Shown here one piece after another: positions 34,138 to 42,500 of a stretch of DNA of 42,500 bases. The stretch comes from Chrysomallon squamiferum (lineage: Eukaryota > Mollusca > Gastropoda > Neomphalida > Peltospiridae): positions 6,419,989-6,462,488 of the forward strand of contig CM022669.1 in assembly GCA_012295275.1 (NCBI GenBank). Reading direction: 5' to 3'. The notes beneath the pieces are model-generated. The model saw nothing but the letters and a program-made list of their open reading frames with translations. It ran no database searches and was not told where the DNA came from. The number at the start of each line of letters is the position of its first letter. Positions within the stretch are counted from its first letter, which is position 1. Made by a program: the position numbers and the translations under genes.

Positions 34138-34529
34138 ACACGTCATTACGATTCTTTTCTGGATCTATAAGTGTTTTCCATTGTGTTCAGTTTGTATTTT
34201 TTTCTAGCCAAAGTTTGAAACACAACACAGAAACCAGTCCATATGGTCAAAACATCGCGATCAAAGCGTAAAACTACATCTGGCAAAATGTTCCCCAGCA
34301 CTATTTTGGCAAAGTCTTCGTTCCTCGCAAACAAGCAATTAATCATAAACCTTCGTGCATCCCGTGATCAAAAGAAACACGCACGTGCAAAGCACATCAT
34401 CATTGCTTTGTGACTGCGGCATGTGTTTGTTACATCATCATCAACATTGCTATCGCGGATGCACAAATACTTTAACGAAAGTCATTCGTGCTGTAATTAA
34501 CAGACAGTTATTTTAAGAAGCACTGGTTA
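34137..34529. other. intergenic DNA
   Basis: No gene is recognised. A 66-codon minus-strand frame at 34146-34346 has normal composition (e.g. NILPDVVLRFDRDVL) but no family match. Confidence 0.5.
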
Positions 34530-34812
34530 TAAAAAAAATAAATAAATAAAATTTAAAAAAGAAAAAAAATTAAATAAATAAATATATAAATAAATAAAAT
34601 AAAAAAATTAAATAAATAAATAACTATAAATAAATTTAAAAAATACAATTAAATAAATAAATATGAAAAATACAATTAAATAATAAAATAAATAAATAAA
34701 TAAAATGTAATAAATGAATTTAAAAAATAAAAAATCAAAATAAAATAAAATAAAATAAAATAAAATAAAATAAATAAATAAACAAATAAATACAATTAAA
34801 TGAATAAAATAT
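34530..34812. repeat. (AAAT)n/(AAAAT)n array
   Basis: About 280 bp of tetra- and pentanucleotide A-rich units, mildly degenerate. Confidence 0.93.
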
Positions 34813-34815
34813 CGC

Positions 34816-34930
34816 TTTTTTTTTTTTTTTTTTTTTAAATTCACTATTATTAATTCATTAAAGTTCACTGAAAGGATTCGAACCTGAAAATGAGCATTTG
34901 AACAAATTTCAAGATAACAGTATAGTGTTC
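34816..34930 (-). mobile_element. tRNA-derived SINE-like retroposon with poly(A) tail, minus strand
   Basis: Read on the minus strand, a perfect Pol III B box GGTTCGAATCC (34884 down to 34874) is followed by about 40 bp of body and then a poly(A) run (34836-34816). A CTTGAAAT about 30-40 bases before the B box resembles a tRNA-Ser anticodon loop. Head, body and A-tail in this order fit a SINE. The A box is not clear and no target-site duplication was found. Confidence 0.45.
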
Positions 34931-35720
34931 CCATATAAACAATAATTAGGTGTGACACAGTCACGTGTTTACTATTGGGCTGGACAAAGCCAGTGTCACG
35001 AGACCTGTCAAGGTCAAAGGTTACATACTTAGCGATATGACGAGGCGGTTAAATTGAAAGTATATGTTGAACAAATCATGTAATAACTTAGTCCATTATA
35101 AATCATATCTCATTCGAGGTACATTATATTTAAAACCTGTTTATAGTTGACATAGTTAGTCCACGTGCAAGTAATAATTAGCATTCGTTTGACCTCCATC
35201 TGACCTTAGCAGCCCAGACGATCGACTAAGATTTAATGCCAGTGGAATATTTGTTGAACATTTTTTTTCTTTTTTAAAGTTTTATCGTTATATATAAAAA
35301 AATATATATATATTAAAAAATGAATGTGGCATATACCATTAAAGAATTTCAGCAAACAAAAAGCTTTATTTTTATTGAAGTATCGTAAATCAAAATAAAA
35401 ATAAAGAAAAAATAAAACGCTACTGAATTCTAAACGCAGATTCATCTGGTTTAGCTTAGCCTGTTTATTCTTGCCTCGTTTTGAAAGGAAATCGTATCCA
35501 AATTATGCACGAAGTTTATGTTTGAGTTTTTATTATGTACATTCTGTGAACAAAATTCTTCCAGAAATTAAGAAGCACCGCAATTAAGTAATACGCTCTA
35601 CCCTCCATAGATGTTTCTAAAAATTTCATTAAAAAATTATAATAATAATTTTTTTAAAAAAATAAATAAATAAAATAAATAAAATAACAAAAAAGAAAAA
35701 ACGCTTCGTAAATTCAAACA
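34931..35720. other. intergenic DNA
   Basis: No gene is recognised. A nuclear-receptor-type direct repeat lies at 35011-35023 and an AAAT/AAATA patch at about 35650-35700. Confidence 0.55.
35011..35023 (+). promoter_or_regulatory. DR1 nuclear-receptor-like site
   Basis: AGGTCA-A-AGGTTA is a direct repeat of the hexamer with one-base spacing, as bound by RXR, HNF4 and COUP-type receptors. GACCT at 35002 forms an inverted repeat with the first half-site. Confidence 0.35.
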
Positions 35721-35722
35721 TA

Positions 35723-35728
<6 letters not shown>

Positions 35729-35752
<24 letters not shown>
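35729..35752. repeat. poly(A) run
   Basis: About 24 A in a row. Confidence 0.95.
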
Positions 35753-35753
<1 letters not shown>

Positions 35754-36088
35754 TTAAATGAAGAGCAATAACAAATAAATAAAAATTCAAGCATTCTTCA
35801 ATGCAACAGCACCAGGGCTGGGAATTTATTGCAGTTTTGTCCCCGTTTTCTATGGTTTTGTGGCTTTGCCTAATAGCTTTATTATTGCCTTTTTTATCTT
35901 CTTTAATCTCAGTTAACATATAAAATAGTTTGTTTTTTTTCAATCTATTTTATAAGATATATTCACCAACTTTTCTTTAAGAAAAAAGAAAAATCAAATA
36001 ATACAAATTCTGCATCTGTCACTGATATTTTAGCCATTATTTCAAACACCAGATCAACACACGCCTGTGATCTGTTAGCTGGAACTCG

Positions 36089-36093
<5 letters not shown>

Positions 36094-36181
<88 letters not shown>
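36094..36181. repeat. (CT)n microsatellite
   Basis: About 43 uninterrupted CT units. Confidence 0.97.
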
Positions 36182-36185
<4 letters not shown>

Positions 36186-37000
36186 TAATTAGCTCTCAAT
36201 GGTGATATCTCTTCCTGACATTTTGGCTGTTCAAATCACCGAGTTTTAAAAAATGATATTCAAAAATACAATGAATAGGAGATATTGCCACAAGATACAT
36301 TAAAAATGTAAATAAATTATATTAATTCTGGTCAATTTACTACCCCCACTCACTTTTCCTTTTAACACCGGAAAAAAAGATATATATAAATATATCACCT
36401 TTGTTACCTAAACCTTCCAACTAATTTCGTTTTGTTCACGTGAAATGGCTGTTATTACGTTTCGCATAGAAATTCAGTTCAACTTTTTGATCAGTCACAG
36501 GATAGAGAGTCACTTTTCGGTCTAATGTATGTGTACGTAAATTGAAGTGCATTATCGTCACTGATAAGATCGACTGGGGTAAAAAAGGTAGATAGTTATT
36601 GCCTTCAAGACAACAATACACTATTTCTTTATCTACATTGATTTTACGACAGCAAAATCGGTAGCGCGAGACCATGTGACTGTCGGAGACACGGCAAAAC
36701 AACTGTATCTTTAAAACGAGGCGTCAAAAGCCTCGACACTGCAGTTTTGTCCAATTCGATTTTACCAGTAATAGGATTTGCCTCCGTTTATTCGAGGTGA
36801 TGTTAAGTTCTTTATTGAATGACAGGAGCGGAATATCAAAAGACCCGCCCAAATGTATTTGATTCCGTTCACCTGTGACAATTCTAACAACGGAGACGAG
36901 GCCTCAATTTGATGCATCAGACGTGAATGGTGGAATGGGGCAAACCTAATTTAATTTGATATGATTCTTTTTTTTTTATTATTCTATAATTTTTATAATT
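36182..37000. other. intergenic DNA, partly complex
   Basis: No gene is recognised. An 88-codon minus frame at 36436-36702 is of normal composition but has no family match. The block 36700-36950 is non-repetitive, with a hairpin CGAGGC/GCCTCG (36717-36735) and a TGACAG MEIS-type core near 36819. Confidence 0.45.
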
Positions 37001-37029
37001 TTTTTTTTTATCTCTTATTTTATTATCTC

Positions 37030-37061
<32 letters not shown>

Positions 37062-37169
37062 TTTTTCTGCATTAAAAAGTTCATAAAAATCACTTGATAT
37101 TTTTAATACAGAAATGATTTAATAAATTTTTAATGATAGCTCAACATAATATGAACGGTTAACATGTGT

Positions 37170-37207
37170 CAAACAGTTGTGTGTGTGTATGTGTGTGTGT
37201 GTGTGTA

Positions 37208-37241
<34 letters not shown>
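37170..37241. repeat. (TG)n microsatellite
   Basis: TG units with a few TA interruptions. Confidence 0.95.
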
Positions 37242-38145
<904 letters not shown>

Positions 38146-38147
38146 TA

Positions 38148-38189
<42 letters not shown>
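38146..38189. repeat. (TTA)n microsatellite
   Basis: About 13 TTA units. Confidence 0.95.
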
Positions 38190-38226
38190 AGCTGCTAGTT
38201 ACTTTAACGGGCCATGTGGTAGGTCT

Positions 38227-38350
38227 AGGTTATTTTGATAATTTCACTTCAGTGGCGGATTCCGGTGATTTGATTTAGAGGTGTTAGGTTATTTTGATAA
38301 TTTCATACATACAGTGGCGGAATCAGGGGTGATTTGATATAGACCGGTGT
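38227..38350. repeat. 59-bp tandem duplication
   Basis: AGGTTATTTTGATAATTTCA begins at 38227 and again at 38286. Each copy continues to CAGTGGCGGA and GGTGATTTGAT. The second copy carries a small CATA insertion before CAGTGGCGG. Confidence 0.9.
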
Positions 38351-38368
38351 TCCGCCTACCTCTTCATA

Positions 38369-38421
38369 ATACATACATACATACGTACATACATACATAC
38401 ATACATACATACATACATACA

Positions 38422-38455
<34 letters not shown>

Positions 38456-38566
38456 CATACATACATACATACATACATACGTACATACATACATACATAC
38501 ATACATACATACATACATACATACATACATACATACATACATACATACATACGTACGCACGTACAT
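38369..38566. repeat. (CATA)n microsatellite, about 200 bp
   Basis: Nearly pure CATA for about 49 units with scattered CGTA and TATA variants. Confidence 0.97.
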
Positions 38567-39340
38567 ATATCATTTTTTAAATAATGTTGTTGACTGTGGT
38601 TAGTCCTATCGATTCTCATTTACTGGACATGAATTTTATTCATCTTGGTTCATCGCTTACAGAAGAGTAACAGAAATAATTTTAAACGGACGTGCAGACA
38701 ATGTTGTAACTACCAGTAATATAATATTAAGAAAGAAAAGTCTAGTTACAAAATTAATCCTGCGCTATCCCGACGAATGAAGAAAAATATCAAAACGAGA
38801 CTGTATAATCAACATGAAGTCTTTTTACGTGAAAAATCTCTGTCTTGAAACAGATGAAAAAAAAAAAAAAAGTGCACTGAAGATTTCAGTAAAGACTGCT
38901 TATCGACCCAGATAAAGTTTGTGTTGGGCCAATTTCTCCAATATGAAGACAATTTTCAAGTTTCACATTTCCATATCAAATGCGATAGCGCCGTATTAAG
39001 CCGACGTTAGACTGCAGACGTCACGTCATATTGGCGCCACCTCTCGCGCGCTTCTTTGTAAACTTTCCTCTCTCACGAAGAATTTAAAATGCTTCGTTTA
39101 ATTTCGTTCAAAAGACCGCGGCTCGGTTATCGCTAGGACGGACCGCACCAAGACAACTCGTCCATGTGTATCAAAGTAGTGACACGTCACGCAATCGCAA
39201 AACAATTTGATAGGACCCCTCTGTGTCACGGGTTTCGATCGGCAGTTTTCGGAAAGAAGCGAAGTGTGACGGAATTTCAAGATTCGACAAGGCTCGTGCG
39301 TTTTCGTTTTCTTTACAAAACAAGATGAAAAATCTTATTT
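38567..39340. other. intergenic DNA with CG-rich island
   Basis: Ordinary sequence to about 38990, then the island at 38995-39310 listed separately. No gene is recognised. Confidence 0.5.
38995..39310. promoter_or_regulatory. CG-dinucleotide-rich island
   Basis: About 315 bp unusually dense in CG dinucleotides for this window. It includes GACGTCACGTCA near 39016, GGCGCC near 39032, CGCGCGC near 39044, CCGCGG near 39117 and ACACGTCACGC near 39182. It resembles an unmethylated promoter or exon in composition. No convincing open frame or splice pair was found on either strand. Confidence 0.3.
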
Positions 39341-39444
39341 TTAATGTAATCATTTTTTTTTTTTTTATTTTTTCATTTATTCAAATTTTATTATTATTAT
39401 TATTTTTTTTTGAAAGTTATATACTTTTTATTGAAAGTTATATA

Positions 39445-39480
<36 letters not shown>

Positions 39481-39900
39481 ATATTGTTGTTATTGATGTT
39501 GTTGTTTTGTTGTCGTTGTCGTCATCGTCGTCGTTGTTGTTGTTTTGTGTTCTCGTTCTTCATCAGTTTTTGTTACTATTGTGGTTTTCCTATTATTTTT
39601 ATTTATTAATTTTTACATTATTGTTCCTTTATCTCTTTTCGTTCACTTTTTAATATCATTATCATTTTTCTTTTTTTAACTATTATTATTATTATTATTA
39701 TTATCATTATTTTATTATTTTTTATTATATTATTATATTTTTATTTTTTTTATCATTTTATTATTTTTTTTATTTTTATTTTTTTTTTTTTATTTTTTTT
39801 TTTCAGTTATTATTATTCTTTTACTTTTTATTATTTTTTTATTTATTTTATATTATATATATTATTGCATTATATACCCTTCATCCTTTGCATCTCTTAT
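39341..39900. repeat. T-rich and (TTA)n low-complexity block
   Basis: Poly(T), TTA arrays (about 39447-39480 and 39679-39700), GTT/GTC units and long T-rich stretches. Confidence 0.9.
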
Positions 39901-39931
39901 CTATTAAAACCTCGCAACAACTTTAAAACAT

Positions 39932-39969
<38 letters not shown>
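39932..39969. repeat. (TG)n microsatellite
   Basis: About 19 TG units. Confidence 0.95.
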
Positions 39970-39972
<3 letters not shown>

Positions 39973-40480
39973 TGTTTAAAAATACCTCTGTCGCATTACA
40001 TGCTATCTAAACTTTAACACCGGTTTAATAAAAAAATAAAAAAAAAAACACCAAAAAACTCGGCAATGTTAAAAGCTCGCCAATTTTCGTTTAACTAAGC
40101 TGTGTTTTTCACAAAGATAATTAATGTTCCGTCAAAGGGTCAAGAGCGGTTCAGTTATGTAGATGACATAGCATTTTGTATGTAACACGATCCGCAACCG
40201 AGACCGTGAATCAGGCCGAACCTTAATAGCCCCTTCACACGCAACGGTTGGTACATCTGATCGTTAAGACGAAGATCATAATAATCCGGATTATAATTAA
40301 TGGAGATTTAGCAGGATTAAATAACACTGGACGTAGTACTACAACCTTTTGCGTTATATATGGTGTATGTATGTATATAGTCTGTACAATTTTTTTTTTT
40401 TTTTAAACAGGAGTAATATCTTTGTTATCACTGATAAGTGTAAATAAAGTTATTTATTAACTGTTAATGTTGATAGTACT
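39970..40480. other. intergenic DNA
   Basis: No gene is recognised. It holds the homeodomain-type palindrome cluster at 40281-40319 and poly(T) near 40390-40404. Confidence 0.55.
40281..40319. promoter_or_regulatory. Otx/Pitx-type homeodomain site cluster
   Basis: ATAATCCGGATTAT (40281-40294) is a perfect 14-bp palindrome made of two inverted TAATCC cores. ATAATTAATGG adjoins it, and a third GGATTA lies at 40314. TAATCC is the core preferred by lysine-50 homeodomains (Otx, Pitx, Goosecoid). Confidence 0.4.
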
Positions 40481-40561
40481 GTTACTGTTACTAAGAGAAC
40501 TACGATTAATATCACTATTGTTGGTTATAATTACTACAGATACTACTATTACTAATACTGT

Positions 40562-40607
<46 letters not shown>

Positions 40608-40703
40608 AAAAAACAATAACTGACACCACTAAGACTTCTGTTGTTTGTACTAATACTACTACTACAGTTACTACTACTATTACTGTTACTGTATCTCGTA
40701 TAC

Positions 40704-40739
<36 letters not shown>

Positions 40740-40760
40740 ATATATAGGTAGTATAATATT
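40481..40760. repeat. (TG)n arrays and ACT trinucleotides
   Basis: TG at 40565-40603, TA then TG at about 40703-40739, with ACT/ATT units between. Confidence 0.92.
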
Positions 40761-41390
40761 AAATGTAATCGAGTGTATGTGTATCTATTTATCTGCATTA
40801 TTCACGTATCTGTTTGTCTATTTTTATGTTAAGTGTATAACCAGTCTACCTATGTATTATTTTATTTTATTTTAATATTATTTTTAAAACGCAATTATCT
40901 GTCTATTTTATTTTATTATATTATTTTATCATGTTTTTTGGCGGCTTTTTTACCTTAAAATTTATTTATTCATCTATCTGTTTATTTTATTTTATTTCCC
41001 TGCTGCAAGATTACATCCGCTTATCATTTTTATCTACACTGCCATAACGACTTGCTTCCTGTGGGCAGCCGCGTTTTAGCGGATAACAAGTTGAGTTTGG
41101 CACTCGCTGTTAGCATCCATCTTGCAACTTTACCGAAATTTCTTCTGATCATTTTCACCTGTTGCTCGTAGGGCCATACACCCCTCGGACACCGAATGGA
41201 ATCGTCGAGAAGATAGCCTGAGTCCCAATCCTTGCATACAGTGAAACGTAGACGGCACTTTGTCAACGGGTGGGTGCGAAAAGAAGCAGTTAAAGTAATA
41301 GGTTGATGAGATCGCTGATAACGGTAACACGGCGATAACGGTAACACAACCGTAACGGTAATACAGGCCTGGAAAATAATTGCATGTCGG
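40761..41390. other. intergenic DNA
   Basis: TTTTA-rich to about 41000, then complex sequence with more CG (41030-41330). Two overlapping minus-strand frames cross 41030-41519; I recognise no domain in either. Repeats of GATAACGGTAACAC lie at 41314-41365. Confidence 0.5.
41314..41365. repeat. 18-bp repeat containing AACGG
   Basis: Two good copies (41314 and 41332) of a GCGATAACGGTAACAC-type unit and a weaker third. Each holds AACGG, the core of MYB-type sites. Confidence 0.75.
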
Positions 41391-41428
41391 AAAGGAGGGA
41401 GGGAGGGAGGGAAGGAGGGAGGGGGGGA
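41390..41428. repeat. (GGGA)n/(GGGAA)n tract
   Basis: G-rich purine tract with a run of nine G near 41419-41427. It also meets a loose G-quadruplex pattern. Confidence 0.9.
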
Positions 41429-42125
41429 AAGACCTGTAATAAAGTGCATGTGCGAACGATAGCAGCCGTGGAAAAAGTAGACGACTTAGCTTCCGCATAA
41501 CATCGTAAATAGTTAACAAGATAACTCGATACAGAAGAATAGAGGCAAGAAAGAAAGAAAGAGCAGATTATTTATTTAATGACACAGTCAACACGTTTCT
41601 AATTAAATATGACGTCATATATTTAGTTAATAATTATACAGATAAGTATAGAAATTAGCTGCCACCACGTCATACGTAAGTAACCTTGTCTGCCAGCAGC
41701 AAATAATCTTTTAATCTGCAACTTTCCCATAGACTGGAGAGAACACAGATTTGCCTTTAATAAACAAATCAGACATGACGAGGCCCTAAGCTAAGGAAAA
41801 CCTTAGGGACCTACTGGACAAGCTGAAACAGAAAATGACACGAACCATTTATTATTACAGAACAATTACAGAATTACACAACAGAAAACTATAAAAGTGA
41901 GGAACGAGACACAGTGGTTTAAATATTTGCCTTTGGCTTCAGGGTTACCACGATCAATCCTGCTTAGTGCGTATTTTTGCCCGTTTCCCTTTCCAGATTG
42001 TGTTCTGGGGTGTGTTTTTTTTTGTTTTGTTTTTTTGATATTGTTATTATTGTTGTTGTTTATTTATTAATAAAAAATTTTAGTTATTAATTTTTGGTGA
42101 ATTTTTAATTATAATATTTATTTTA

Positions 42126-42169
<44 letters not shown>

Positions 42170-42500
42170 TATATAAGTAAAATAAATATGTATATACCTT
42201 TATCAAACAGATATAATATACACATAATAAGATATAATATCATTAAAAATATTGTGGTGTCTTTAAACAAAATTTAATATTCGTTAATAGTCTCTGTGTT
42301 AATAAGTTCTCAAGGCAAGACATCTTTTTTCCTGTTCTACATCAATTCACGCTTTTAACGCGGTGAGCATCTTGATTTAATGACGTCACATATTACCTGG
42401 CCTAAAAAAAAAAAAGAAAGAAGCATACTGTTTTCCAGTGAACTAATTTAGTTATCAAGCGTAGCTGTCAGTCGGCGGAGCAGACGATAATTGGGAAGGG
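41429..42500. other. intergenic DNA to the window end
   Basis: No gene is recognised. It holds TGACGTCA at 41610 and 42381, a nested hairpin at 41784-41808, a weak tRNA-like stretch (AGTGGTTTAA near 41913 and CGATCAATCC near 41951), and a TA run at 42133-42162. The last 80 bp are of higher complexity and may belong to something outside the window. Confidence 0.5.

Noticed and set aside
34874-34884. Functional tRNA gene on the minus strand
   Set aside because: The B box is perfect, but no A box or cloverleaf arms can be drawn, and a poly(A) tail follows.
41030-41519. Two overlapping minus-strand frames of 139 and 129 codons
   Set aside because: They pass through a GGGA repeat and share no recognisable motif. 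The 5' complex part might still hold an exon, but nothing supports it.
41900-41965. SINE-like stretch near AGTGGTTTAA
   Set aside because: The B-box match (CGATCAATCC) is poor and no tail is seen; too weak to list as a mobile element.

Overview
The window is eukaryotic DNA from an animal. It is AT-rich and dominated by simple repeats: GA/TC, TG/CA, TA, TTA, AGT, GATA and CATA tracts plus long poly(A)/poly(T) runs. It has no operon-like gene packing and holds one interrupted gene with consensus GT..AG introns. The repeat spectrum, the lack of strong CpG depletion and the protein divergence suggest an invertebrate, most likely a lophotrochozoan such as a mollusc. That assignment is inference; no species marker is visible.

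The only gene I can support is a complete repulsive guidance molecule (RGM) homologue on the + strand. Its three coding exons lie at 2479-2569, 2935-3455 and 7391-8104. Splice phases agree at both junctions and give a 441-residue protein, close to the length of vertebrate RGMs. It has a signal peptide, an N-terminal RGM domain, the family's autocatalytic Gly-Asp-Pro-His site, a C-terminal RGM domain with 14 cysteines counted across the mature chain, and a hydrophobic tail expected for a GPI anchor. By family knowledge it would be a cell-surface BMP co-receptor and neogenin ligand. Vertebrate RGMA and RGMC carry an RGD tripeptide that is His-Gly-Asp here.

Layout: 1-1975 is repeat-rich upstream DNA; 1980-2478 is the probable promoter and 5' leader; 2479-8104 is the RGM gene; 8173 carries the first poly(A) signal. 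From about 8.2 kb to the end (about 34 kb) I recognise no further protein-coding gene. That part is intergenic, with microsatellites roughly every 0.5-1 kb, several minisatellites, tRNA-derived (SINE-like) remnants, and islands of higher-complexity sequence that look like candidate non-coding regulatory elements.

The most notable non-coding signals are: a perfect palindrome of two TAATCC homeodomain sites with a third site nearby (40281-40319); six perfect TGACGTCA octamers across the window; evenly spaced ATGA..TCAT palindromes (15997-16106) and a 17-bp TATGACGT array (13284-13325); a GGGT run with strong G-quadruplex potential next to a CT tract (28146-28297); matched A34 and T34 runs 31 bp apart (34038-34136); and degenerate minisatellites of about 35 bp and 66 bp. 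None of these shows an undescribed system by itself. All are sequence patterns that need conservation or expression data.
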